A stretch of 64,000 nucleotides of DNA. It comes from Desulfomicrobium apsheronum. GTDB taxonomy: Bacteria > Desulfobacterota > Desulfovibrionia > Desulfovibrionales > Desulfomicrobiaceae. The translations under genes were made by a program, and so were the position numbers. Within the stretch, counting starts at the first letter, position 1, and every line of letters begins with the position of its first letter. The notes under the pieces are model-generated. The model was not told the origin of the DNA. It ran no database searches and saw only the letters and a list, made by a program, of their open reading frames with translations. Positions 8,745-17,567 of this stretch are shown one piece after another. The DNA lies in assembly GCF_900114115.1 (NCBI RefSeq), contig NZ_FORX01000002.1:124001-188000 (forward strand), written 5' to 3'.

Positions 8745-10886
8745 ATGAAAATTGATAATGTAATATTTTATTTTTTAATTATATTGCTATTTAATACAAA
8801 TTCATATGCGTTACAAATAGCATCTTTGCCTTACGGTACGAGTTATATTTCTGATCAAGAATTGCAAAATTCTGTGCGAAAATGGAACATGAAAACATTT
8901 GATTTTTTGATTGGAGGAGGAACTGATTTAAATGATAATGATAATGATAAGATCAAAGTGTCAGGTTATCAAAAAATAATAGGGACGTATACGGATTCAA
9001 TTCCTGATGTAAAATTATATAGTGAATCTAAAAATTGGAATTTTGAAGACATGTTGGTCCATATGAAAGTTGATTATCCATGTCGAAAGAAATGGAAAAA
9101 TATGGATAAATATACAGTATTAATGTCTGAAAAAGATATTTCGTCAAATGTTTATGATATTAAGAAAGTAAATAAATTTGATACCACATTTTATATAGGA
9201 CATGAAGATCCATTTGACCGAGTAAATATTGTGCTTTCTGAAGGAAGTTCTGGCTATGAAGGGCAGTGGGAATATTGGGATGGTTCCAGTTGGAAAATAT
9301 TGAGCGTAAATGATGAAACTGAAAATTTGTCTACGAATGGGATTATTAGTTTTGTACCTCCGTCGAATTGGTCTCGGCTAAACATTCAAGAGGAAGGCAT
9401 TTATAAAAAATGGTGGGTAAGATTTAATCTTGAATCATTTATAAAATCTCCAAAAGTCGTTCAAGTTAAAGGCGATGATTGGATGAATGGTGATCTCTGT
9501 CGTGGATGGGATGAATCTAACCAAAAAATACATAATTCTGGAACTCTAGTCGCATACAATCCTAATCCGACAAGTAATTCAACTGCTCGTTTCAGACACC
9601 AAGCCCGAGCTACAGGGTATTGGGGTGCAAATTATATATTTTACCATCCTGTCAATACTTCTCAAGATGGAACTCTAATGGCTGCGGATTATGTTGCTTC
9701 TAAAGCAATTGAATATTTAGAAAAAAATAAAAATAAAATTAACACTTTGATGTTTGATACAGCAAATGGAAAGCTGAGGACTGGAATAAACTTATCTGAT
9801 CCAGAGTTATTTTCAGATGCAAATGGAGATTGGGAATTATTTTCAGAAAAAAGATATGAGTATATTGTCAATAAAATTAAAGAAAAATTTCCCAATCATT
9901 GGGTCGGTGCCAACCCATACCCTTGGAGAAGATCTTTTATTGAAAAAGGAGATTGGGCATTATACGAATTTCATTCTTATGCCAGGCAGCCATCTAGCCC
10001 ACAAAATATAGTTATATCTAAGAATTCTAAAAGAAATTTGTTGTCATATGATGATTTTTTACCAGAGAACAATACTAAAAATATTAAAGGTGTTTTTTTA
10101 TACAATGATACTATAGATTGGGCGAAACAAGGATTTTTTTTCGATAGAGGTAATAGAGGGCCTATCGCCTGTCTTGCGAAGCATTATATAGGAATGAATG
10201 ACAATACAGTTTTTGGTTATTATTCGCATGGTGCTTTTCGTTATGACGTTTCAGATGAAGTGTTTTGTTATTTAAAAGAAACAAAATTAATCAACGAACT
10301 TGATTTATCGAGCAAAGGTGACTCGGTATTGATCCAGGGAGAAGATTTTTCTGAACTTAAGTCCTATCCATATTTTGGAATGCGTATTCGCATCGGAGAC
10401 GATATCTTTAAAGTAAAAAAAAATGACAATCAAACACTTCAAACAAATGACCTTGTTCGTTTTCATCATAACGTCGGCGAAAAGATTAGAATTATCGGAG
10501 TATCTCATCAATCAGTAGATAAAAACTTTAGCATAGACGAAGTATATAAATGGAGTTGGTTTTTTCCTGCGATGAATGTAGATATAGGTCAACCCGATCC
10601 TTCTGGACATAATTCTGGTAATTATGATTTGAGCTGGAAAAAAAGTGAAATGATTGGTGGTGGACCAGAGATATGGAGACGTGATTATACAAAAGCGATT
10701 ATTTTATTAAGGACAGCTGGTTACAATACAAGTTCAGAATATTTCAACAATTATTCAAGTCCTATATATTTAGATGGGGTGTATTATCCGCTTTATGCTG
10801 ATGGTGCAATAGGTCAAGGTATATCAGAAATTTCTTTGAGAGCTGGAGAAGGTGCAATACTGATGAAGAAATCTTCAACGTATTGA
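8745..10886 (+). CDS. Secreted protein of unknown function, possibly glycoside-hydrolase-like
   Basis: I do not recognise this 713-residue protein. Residues 1-22 form a clear signal peptide ending SYA, so it is exported. The rest is soluble, rich in Trp, Tyr, Asn and Asp, with a central region (about 320-480) whose alternating segments, such as LMFDTANGKLRTG, HWVGANPYPWRR, GDWALYEFHSYAR and GYYSHGAFRYD, look like strands of a barrel-type glycan hydrolase. The C-terminus (LRAGEGAILM) resembles the end of hypothetical glycosyl hydrolase families. It is strikingly AT-rich compared with the upstream operon. It sits just before a flippase gene, which fits a role in trimming or binding the exported polymer. 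The hydrolase assignment is inference. Confidence 0.55.
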   Translation: MKIDNVIFYFLIILLFNTNSYALQIASLPYGTSYISDQELQNSVRKWNMKTFDFLIGGGTDLNDNDNDKIKVSGYQKIIGTYTDSIPDVKLYSESKNWNFEDMLVHMKVDYPCRKKWKNMDKYTVLMSEKDISSNVYDIKKVNKFDTTFYIGHEDPFDRVNIVLSEGSSGYEGQWEYWDGSSWKILSVNDETENLSTNGIISFVPPSNWSRLNIQEEGIYKKWWVRFNLESFIKSPKVVQVKGDDWMNGDLCRGWDESNQKIHNSGTLVAYNPNPTSNSTARFRHQARATGYWGANYIFYHPVNTSQDGTLMAADYVASKAIEYLEKNKNKINTLMFDTANGKLRTGINLSDPELFSDANGDWELFSEKRYEYIVNKIKEKFPNHWVGANPYPWRRSFIEKGDWALYEFHSYARQPSSPQNIVISKNSKRNLLSYDDFLPENNTKNIKGVFLYNDTIDWAKQGFFFDRGNRGPIACLAKHYIGMNDNTVFGYYSHGAFRYDVSDEVFCYLKETKLINELDLSSKGDSVLIQGEDFSELKSYPYFGMRIRIGDDIFKVKKNDNQTLQTNDLVRFHHNVGEKIRIIGVSHQSVDKNFSIDEVYKWSWFFPAMNVDIGQPDPSGHNSGNYDLSWKKSEMIGGGPEIWRRDYTKAIILLRTAGYNTSSEYFNNYSSPIYLDGVYYPLYADGAIGQGISEISLRAGEGAILMKKSSTY

Positions 10887-10903
10887 ATAAGTTTCAAAAT
10901 AAA

Positions 10904-12367
10904 ATGAGTAATAATAAAAGTATATTTAGAGGGACTTTTTTTACTGTCAGTACTCGCTGGTTTGATCGCTTTGTTGGGTTCCTGAGTACAATAATTTTGG
11001 CCAGGCTGTTATCTCCAGAAGACTACGGAGTAGTCGCTATTGTGACACTATCAGTAGGCATGGCGAGAGTTTTTTTGGACCTGGGGGTGCATGTTGCGTT
11101 AATTCAAAATAAAAATGTTACACAAGATCATTATAATACAGCATGGACTATAAAATTAATTCAGTCTTCATTAATTACTTTTCTTTTGCTTATTTTTAGC
11201 CCGTTTATTTCTGATTATTTTCAAGATGAAAGATCTAAATTGGTTTTAGTTATTTTGTCTTTTATCCCTTTTATAAATTCATTTCAGAATATTGGGCTTA
11301 TAGCTTTGCAAAAAGAAATGAGATTCAATCAAGAATTTTATTTTCTCTCAATTAATAGGATATTTGGGTTTATTGTTACTATATTTTTTGCTTATATTTT
11401 TAAATCATATTGGGCTTTAGTTATAGGATCTATATCAACTGCAATTTCTGGAGTAATATTAAGTTATTTTTTTAGACCAATGCGCCCATCACTTTCTATT
11501 AACAAGTTTAGTGAAATATTTATGGTATCTAATTGGATGTTATTAAAAAATATTGGGCAATACTTTCAGACAAATTTGCATAAGATTATGGTGGGGCATT
11601 GGGCGCCTTCAGCAACTCTCGGTGCTTATTCTTTGGGCAGTGATATTGCTGCGATGCCCACCAACGAACTTCTTGCACCATTTAATCGCGTCTTGTTTCC
11701 TGCCTTTTCGAAACTGCAAGACGACCCTGTAGAATTAAAACGAGTGTTTCTACTGGCTCAAGGTCTTCAAACGCTGGTGGCCATGCCAGCTGCGGCAGGT
11801 TTGGCGCTTGTCGCAAACGATCTTGTGCCGTTGCTACTAGGAGCTAAGTGGATTGAAGCCATTCCGTATATCCAGGTTTTAGCCTGGGGAGGCATTTTTA
11901 GTGCTCTGATAAGTACTAGCGGATTCCTCATGATTTCACTCGGATATTTGAGGCTGAATGTGCTGTTTGTTTATGCCCAGGTTATTATTTTTGCCATACT
12001 TGTTTTTACCTTTTTTAATGGAAGTGACGCAATCATTATCGCTAAAACACGGTTATTTGTTTCTATGTTTGGGATTATACTTGCATTTAGTCTTGCTATG
12101 CATGTATTTCCTCATGTTCAAGTCAGTGATTTGTTGTTGAATACATTTCGACCAATATTTGGAATTGCTGTATTGTGGTTAACGTTGTCTATTTTAAATA
12201 ATTATCTAAATTTTTTGCCATTTTATAATATTATTATAAAAATTGGATTAGGTGTTGTTGTTTATTCTTTAACAGTTTTGTTTTTATGGAAAATTAGTAA
12301 TAAACCTGTTGGTGCAGAATCTTATCTGATAGATAAATTCAGTGTTTTGCGTAATTTTAAAATATAA
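10904..12367 (+). CDS. Polysaccharide flippase, Wzx/WzxC-type (MOP superfamily)
   Basis: Polytopic membrane protein of 487 residues with about 12-14 hydrophobic segments, predicted to flip lipid-linked repeat units across the inner membrane. The N-terminal pattern (RWFDRFVGFLSTIILARLLSP, with EDYGVVAIV next) and the central LGAYSLGSDIAAMP and FNRVLFPAFSKLQDDP stretches are typical of the lipopolysaccharide/teichuronic flippase branch. The frame also allows a TTG at 10883 overlapping the previous stop; ATG 10904 is preferred, although neither has a strong ribosome binding site. It is AT-rich like its neighbours, apart from a short less AT-rich stretch near 11640-11900. Confidence 0.85.
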   Translation: MSNNKSIFRGTFFTVSTRWFDRFVGFLSTIILARLLSPEDYGVVAIVTLSVGMARVFLDLGVHVALIQNKNVTQDHYNTAWTIKLIQSSLITFLLLIFSPFISDYFQDERSKLVLVILSFIPFINSFQNIGLIALQKEMRFNQEFYFLSINRIFGFIVTIFFAYIFKSYWALVIGSISTAISGVILSYFFRPMRPSLSINKFSEIFMVSNWMLLKNIGQYFQTNLHKIMVGHWAPSATLGAYSLGSDIAAMPTNELLAPFNRVLFPAFSKLQDDPVELKRVFLLAQGLQTLVAMPAAAGLALVANDLVPLLLGAKWIEAIPYIQVLAWGGIFSALISTSGFLMISLGYLRLNVLFVYAQVIIFAILVFTFFNGSDAIIIAKTRLFVSMFGIILAFSLAMHVFPHVQVSDLLLNTFRPIFGIAVLWLTLSILNNYLNFLPFYNIIIKIGLGVVVYSLTVLFLWKISNKPVGAESYLIDKFSVLRNFKI

Positions 12368-12402
12368 AAATAAAGTTTTATTAATAATTTAGTCTTTTTT
12401 AT

Positions 12403-13923
12403 ATGAATGATAATAAAATTATACTCGGATCAAATTTTCCAGCAGAGGTTTTTGCGACCAAGACCGATGCCGGTATTAAAATTCAAGGACAGCGCAAGTG
12501 GTTTTGGGGTTATAAAATCAATTCGGGCATTCACGCTGACGGTGCATTTATTCAGTGGGATTTTGAAAATGGACGATTAGAGTTGGTTGCAGATCGATAT
12601 GGCATCATGCCGTTTTACTATTATTTCGATGGTTCGGATTTAGGGTTTTCATCTTCAGTCCAAAATTTGGTTGAGCGATATTCGGCATCAGATATTGATT
12701 ATCAGGCGTTGTCAGTTTTTTTGCGACTTGGAAATTATATTGGTGATTCAACTGCTTTTTGTAATATCAAAAGGGTTCGTCCTTTTTCTCGTTATGCTTT
12801 TGATAAGAATGGATTGAATATAGAAGAAAGCAAAATTAATGTTCAAATTTGCCAATTAGATAGAGATAGCGCGATCAAACATTATGCTACGATATTTCAA
12901 AATTCGATGGATCGATTCGCTCAGGTTGCCGAAAAAAATGTAGTTGTTCCATTGTCTGGTGGTAAAGATTCTCGTCATATTCTTCTTTCACTTCTTAAAG
13001 CAGGTTGTCGTCCAAACTTTTGTATCACAGTAGATGATATTTCTAGGAAGTACGAACAAGAAGTATTGGTAGCGCAAAATATTTGTGCTCTAAGTGGGCT
13101 AAAGCATGTTGAAATAATTCAAAATATGTCTTGTTATGATGCAGAAATAAAAAAAAACGAACTAACAGGTTATTCAACATTTGACCACGGTCTGTTTGTT
13201 ACACTAAGGGATTATCTTGATACGCAGAATTTAGATTTTATATTTGATGGGCTTGCAGGGGATGTTCTATCTCAAAGTTCATTTTTAAATAATACAAATA
13301 CAGATTATTTTATTTCAAAAAATTATGATGCACTCGCAAACGAAATATTGGGTTCGGAAGGATATTACCCTGATATGCTTTCTTCGTCGTTATACGCAAA
13401 AGTAAGCAGAGAAGTTGCGATGATTACATTGATTGACGAATTTAAAAAGTATTCCGAGTATCCTAATCCAGTCGGTCAGTTTTATTTTTGGAATAGAACA
13501 CGGAGAAGCATATCTCTTAACCCCATTTTAGTTTTAGGTCATAAAAAGCATGTTTTTTTTCCTTACTTAGATGCGTCAGTGTATGATTTTTTGATTTCTT
13601 TGCCAGTTGAATATGTATTAGATAAGTCGTTTCATACTATGGCAATATCTTACGCGTTTCCAAATTTTAATCATATTCTCTATTCATCGATTAGCAGAGA
13701 GAAAAAAATTCCATTCATGTATGTTTTTCAAAATGTAATAAAAAATTTATTTTTAGTTTTTAAAAATCAAAAATTTGATCACGCAATAAAATACAATTTT
13801 ATCCTGTTGCGCTCTTTGAAGGCACTATTGTTGAAGTCATATTATTCTGTTTATTTTTATATCATGAAGGTTAATATTTATGTTTTAAAATTGTTAGAAA
13901 TTTCTAATAAAAATAAGATGTGA
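12403..13923 (+). CDS. Asparagine-synthetase-like protein lacking the glutaminase Cys (copy 1)
   Basis: A 506-residue homologue of asparagine synthetase B. The N-terminal half keeps the Ntn fold landmarks (LVADRYGIMPFYYYF) but starts MNDN, with no Cys at position 2, so it cannot hydrolyse glutamine by the usual mechanism. The C-terminal half has the ATP pyrophosphatase PP-loop VPLSGGKDSR (Ser185-Gly-Gly-Lys-Asp-Ser) and FDGLAGD, matching the synthetase active site. It could amidate or adenylate an exopolysaccharide sugar acid or peptide with free ammonia, or perform another ATP-dependent condensation. It is AT-rich and followed 4 bp later by a divergent paralogue. The true substrate is unknown. 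Confidence 0.72.
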   Translation: MNDNKIILGSNFPAEVFATKTDAGIKIQGQRKWFWGYKINSGIHADGAFIQWDFENGRLELVADRYGIMPFYYYFDGSDLGFSSSVQNLVERYSASDIDYQALSVFLRLGNYIGDSTAFCNIKRVRPFSRYAFDKNGLNIEESKINVQICQLDRDSAIKHYATIFQNSMDRFAQVAEKNVVVPLSGGKDSRHILLSLLKAGCRPNFCITVDDISRKYEQEVLVAQNICALSGLKHVEIIQNMSCYDAEIKKNELTGYSTFDHGLFVTLRDYLDTQNLDFIFDGLAGDVLSQSSFLNNTNTDYFISKNYDALANEILGSEGYYPDMLSSSLYAKVSREVAMITLIDEFKKYSEYPNPVGQFYFWNRTRRSISLNPILVLGHKKHVFFPYLDASVYDFLISLPVEYVLDKSFHTMAISYAFPNFNHILYSSISREKKIPFMYVFQNVIKNLFLVFKNQKFDHAIKYNFILLRSLKALLLKSYYSVYFYIMKVNIYVLKLLEISNKNKM

Positions 13924-13927
13924 TAAT

Positions 13928-15622
13928 ATGAACCATTTATTGATATCAATCGGAAATGTATCCGCGAGCAATTTGTATATGAAGCATGCGAATGCTTCGA
14001 AGTATCCAGAATTTAGCTTTAATTTTGGCGATCTTTCAGTCGTTTCGAGTTATCAAAAAGATATAGTTGGTGACGATAACTCACTTTTTTATTCTGGCGC
14101 GCCTCTCCCTAGGCCAGTCACCATCCCTTCATCATGGGATAATGCGGTAAAAGAATTTTCAGCATACGAAGGAATATTTAACATTTTCTATTTGGATAAG
14201 AGTTCGCGTAAATTTGTTGTTTGTACAGATTTTCTTGGTTTTCAACCCTTATATTGGATGACAGATGGTTTAAACATTTATTTTAGTAGTCATACTAAAT
14301 TTTTTGATTGTGATTATGATCCAGTTGGTTGGGGCAGTTTTTTGTCATTAGGTTATACGATTGGAAACTCTACGCTTACTTCAAATGTAAAACGCGTTCC
14401 TCCAGCCAGTGTTATAGTCGTTGATCTCGACTCTAAAAATATATCAACTCGTCAGTATTGGAGTTTTTCTTGTGTCAGCGCTAAAAAATCTATTGATATC
14501 CTTTATGAATCTATGGTTGATAGTATTGATAAAGCAATATCTGTCGCAAATGCGGAGCATTTCCTGTTAATGAGTGGAGGATTCGATTCTCGACTCATTG
14601 CCTGTTTGCTGAAGAGAAAATCATGTCCGTTTCGAGGCGTAATCGTCAGCCATTATGACGAAAACTTTGACGCAGACGCAAGATTGGCAAAGGCTTTAGC
14701 CCGACAATTAAATATCCCATATGATTTTCATACTCCTCAAAAAGACTATTTCTCAAGTAAGGCATATCTTGATTATCTTTTTTCTTCTGACTCAGAGATA
14801 GCAAGCCTTTATTTATTCATATCCCAAGTTGCACAGTATGTTCCACAGGGAACGGTATGGGATGGAATTATTCCTGGCGGTAGTTTAAAAGGTAATAAAG
14901 GCGGCTTTCAAATATATTTTTCTTCAAGAATGAAAAAATATGAAGACCCAATATGGGATGCCGCTCGCCAAGTTTTCGCAAAAGGCGTTGCTGAACAAAT
15001 GTGGCAATCTTTTCAAGACGCCTTGCATAATGAGGTCTCTAACTACTCTGATGATAGCGAAGGAGTAACCCTTTTCAATTTTCAAAACAGGATGCGAAAT
15101 AGGATAGCTCCTAATCCATTCAAGATTTTTCAACAAAATGCCCAAATATTGACTCTTGGAGCGACTAGAGATTACATAAATTGTGCAATGGGATTTAATT
15201 ATGAAGATAAAATGAAAAACAAATTATATTTTAAATTTTTATCAAAATATATTCCTGAAGCATTGCATCTTCCTTTCGCTCATGGTTCTAATTTAGTTCG
15301 TTATAATAAATTCAATTATTCATTCGACATATTGTGCGCAGCAAATAATGTATTTAATTGTTTGCGGAGGTATCCTCGTTTAATGAGTTTGCTTGGTTTG
15401 AATTTCAATAAATATTCTTTCACTAAGTCTTCTTTTTTAGATTTTGTTAACGCTGATTTCAATAATGATCGGATGTTGAATCATCAATTTGTCACAAAAT
15501 TAATGCAAGGTGAGGTCATTTCCCCAATTGCACTGCATATTTTTTTTTATTGGAGGATTTGGCGAAAGATTCATCAAGGAAATTTTTTACGTTCATTTGA
15601 CAATTTTTTGCTCAACGGGTGA
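13928..15622 (+). CDS. Asparagine-synthetase-like protein lacking the glutaminase Cys (copy 2)
   Basis: A 564-residue paralogue of the upstream protein. It begins MNHLLISIGN, again without Cys2. It retains the Ntn-like CTDFLGFQPLYWM segment and a PP-loop LLMSGGFDSRL (Met215-Ser-Gly-Gly-Phe-Asp-Ser), where Phe replaces the more usual Lys/Leu in the loop. The stop overlaps the region just before the wecB start, so it is probably in the same transcript. Two different Cys-less copies side by side suggest either a heteromeric enzyme or two successive steps on the same polymer. It is the last AT-rich gene of the block. Confidence 0.7.
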   Translation: MNHLLISIGNVSASNLYMKHANASKYPEFSFNFGDLSVVSSYQKDIVGDDNSLFYSGAPLPRPVTIPSSWDNAVKEFSAYEGIFNIFYLDKSSRKFVVCTDFLGFQPLYWMTDGLNIYFSSHTKFFDCDYDPVGWGSFLSLGYTIGNSTLTSNVKRVPPASVIVVDLDSKNISTRQYWSFSCVSAKKSIDILYESMVDSIDKAISVANAEHFLLMSGGFDSRLIACLLKRKSCPFRGVIVSHYDENFDADARLAKALARQLNIPYDFHTPQKDYFSSKAYLDYLFSSDSEIASLYLFISQVAQYVPQGTVWDGIIPGGSLKGNKGGFQIYFSSRMKKYEDPIWDAARQVFAKGVAEQMWQSFQDALHNEVSNYSDDSEGVTLFNFQNRMRNRIAPNPFKIFQQNAQILTLGATRDYINCAMGFNYEDKMKNKLYFKFLSKYIPEALHLPFAHGSNLVRYNKFNYSFDILCAANNVFNCLRRYPRLMSLLGLNFNKYSFTKSSFLDFVNADFNNDRMLNHQFVTKLMQGEVISPIALHIFFYWRIWRKIHQGNFLRSFDNFLLNG

Positions 15623-15625
15623 TGG

Positions 15626-16780
15626 ATGATACCGATCAAAATTATTTCAGTGGTGGGTGCGCGGCCCAACTTCATGAAAATCGCCCCCTTTGTGAAGGCC
15701 ATTGAGGGTCACAACGCACTTCACCCGGACAAGCCTGTCAGGCACATCCTCGTCCACACCGGCCAGCACTATGACATGCGCATGTCCGAGGGCTTCTTTC
15801 GCAGTTTGTCTATTCCGGATCCGGATATCAACCTGGAGATCGGATCCGGCACTCATGCCGAGCAGGTTGGCCAAACCATGATTGCCTTCGAGAAGGTACT
15901 TCTGCAGGAGCGCCCCGACTGGGTCGTGGTGGTAGGGGACGTCAACGCCACCCTCGCTTGCTCGGTTACGGCCAAGAAGTTGTGTATCAAGGTTTGCCAC
16001 ATCGAGGCGGGCTTGCGCAGTGGCGACATAACCATGCCCGAAGAGATCAACCGCCTGGTCACCGACCGCTTGAGCGATCTGCTCCTGACGCCAGACCGCC
16101 TCTCGAACGAAAATCTTCGTCGGGAGGGCGTGCTCGATGAGAAAATAGGTTTCGTGGGCAACATTATGATCGATACCCTGGAGGCCAACCGCGAAAAAGC
16201 CGCCAACCTTGATCCGTCGGCCATTCTTCGTGAAAACCTTCTAATGCCCGGGGCGGACTGTCCGGCTTTGAATGGCAGCTACGCCCTCCTGACCATGCAT
16301 CGTCCTTCCAATGTGGATCAGAAGGAGATTCTGGAGCCTATTCTGAACTTTCTGACCGACGAGGTCGCTGTCCGAATGCCTGTCATCTGGCCCATCCACC
16401 CTCGCACTCGGAAGATGTTGCAGACCTTCGGCCTATGGTCAAAAGCGATGTCCTGCTCGAACCTGGTTCTGCTGCATCCCATAGGCTATCATGAGATGTT
16501 GCGTCTGAACATGCAGGCGACCGTCATGCTGACTGACAGCGGCGGCTTGCAGGAGGAGTGCTGTGTTCTGGGTACCCCATGCCTGACCCTGCGTTGGAAT
16601 ACTGAACGACCGGTGACTCTGAAAGAACACGGAGGCGCCAGCGTGCTGGTAGGAAACAATGTGGAACGGATTCGTAATGAATTTTTAATTACGCTGGAGC
16701 TTGATAGGAGCCCGCAGCGACCAGATTTGTGGGATGGCAAGGCAGCTGTGAGGTGCGTTGAGGAGTTGTTACGGAAGTGA
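15626..16780 (+). CDS. wecB: UDP-N-acetylglucosamine 2-epimerase (non-hydrolysing)
   Basis: Cytoplasmic enzyme interconverting UDP-GlcNAc and UDP-ManNAc, supplying ManNAc-type sugars for surface polysaccharide. The 384-residue length is typical. Visible family motifs are VVGARPNFMKIAP at the N-terminus, HTGQHYDMRMSEGF, VGDVNATLAC, HIEAGLRSGDITMPEEINR, TMHRPSN and TDSGGLQEECCVLGTPCLTLR with TERP. ATG 15626 comes 3 bp after the preceding stop. GC-rich composition resumes sharply at this gene, marking the right edge of the AT-rich block. Confidence 0.95.
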   Translation: MIPIKIISVVGARPNFMKIAPFVKAIEGHNALHPDKPVRHILVHTGQHYDMRMSEGFFRSLSIPDPDINLEIGSGTHAEQVGQTMIAFEKVLLQERPDWVVVVGDVNATLACSVTAKKLCIKVCHIEAGLRSGDITMPEEINRLVTDRLSDLLLTPDRLSNENLRREGVLDEKIGFVGNIMIDTLEANREKAANLDPSAILRENLLMPGADCPALNGSYALLTMHRPSNVDQKEILEPILNFLTDEVAVRMPVIWPIHPRTRKMLQTFGLWSKAMSCSNLVLLHPIGYHEMLRLNMQATVMLTDSGGLQEECCVLGTPCLTLRWNTERPVTLKEHGGASVLVGNNVERIRNEFLITLELDRSPQRPDLWDGKAAVRCVEELLRK

Positions 16781-16817
16781 GACAGCCAGGACTTCTGGAA
16801 CTCACAGCAGGAGACAG

Positions 16818-17435
16818 ATGCATACTTCAGACGATTTGAGGCCGAGGCGTCCGAGTAGCCTTTTTATGCTGACATCGGTTCTGGTCGTTGCGTTCGTGCT
16901 GATGCTGTCAGCAGTTCTTGAGTATGTGCTTGTTGTTTCTGAACCGTTGCCCAAAGCGGACGTCATGGTCGTCATGGCGGGAGGGCGTGATGTGAGACTA
17001 CCATCCGTTGCGGCATTGTATAAGGAGGGTGTTGCGCAAAGGGTCCTGCTGACCAACGATGGCATATTTGCCGGCTGGTCCACGAAATACGACAGGAATC
17101 TCTATCTGGTCGAATGGGCAAGGGAAGATCTGCTTGAAATGGGAGTCCCTGAGGACGCGATAGTTTCACTGAGCTACACGGCCAGCGGCACCATTCACGA
17201 CGCCTTGAATACGCTGGATTACGTTCGAGCCCATCCTGAGATCCGCAGCCTGCTTGTGGTCACCACGGACTACCATACTCGCAGAACTCTCTGGACCTTT
17301 GGGCTTGTCTTTGAAGGGGAGGGGACCCAGATCGGGATTTGTCCTGTTCCGGATCTCTCACAGTCATGGTGGCGTCGCGTACAGGTCACGTATCTCGAAT
17401 TTCTGAAGTACGTGTACTACCGCTTGAGGTATTGA
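16818..17435 (+). CDS. YdcF/SanA-like DUF218 membrane-anchored protein
   Basis: A 205-residue protein of the DUF218 (YdcF/SanA/ElyC) family, whose members act in envelope or cell-wall polysaccharide metabolism but are mostly uncharacterised. One N-terminal membrane segment lies at about residues 16-36. The domain follows with ADVMVVMAGGRDVRL, TASGTIHDAL, and SLLVVTTDYHTRRTLWTF, the usual three conserved blocks. ATG 16818 follows GCAGGAGAC; the frame is open back to 16758 but that stretch overlaps wecB. Position between wecB and the exosortase suggests a role in surface polymer assembly. Confidence 0.8.
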   Translation: MHTSDDLRPRRPSSLFMLTSVLVVAFVLMLSAVLEYVLVVSEPLPKADVMVVMAGGRDVRLPSVAALYKEGVAQRVLLTNDGIFAGWSTKYDRNLYLVEWAREDLLEMGVPEDAIVSLSYTASGTIHDALNTLDYVRAHPEIRSLLVVTTDYHTRRTLWTFGLVFEGEGTQIGICPVPDLSQSWWRRVQVTYLEFLKYVYYRLRY

Positions 17436-17567
17436 TGCCGTGTCGCCAGCCAGGCGCAGTGCGCAAGATGCGCAGCCTGGCCGGACGAAGCCCGCACCGG
17501 GAGGCTTTGGACGAGGTCTGGGAGTAGCTGGGGTTTGAGAACGTGATCAATCAGACGAGGGGGCTGG

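Noticed and set aside
17449-17481. Dyad GCCAGGC/GCCTGGC between the YdcF-like gene and exosortase as a terminator
   Set aside because: The stem is short and bulged with a long loop and no T-run; not enough for a terminator call.
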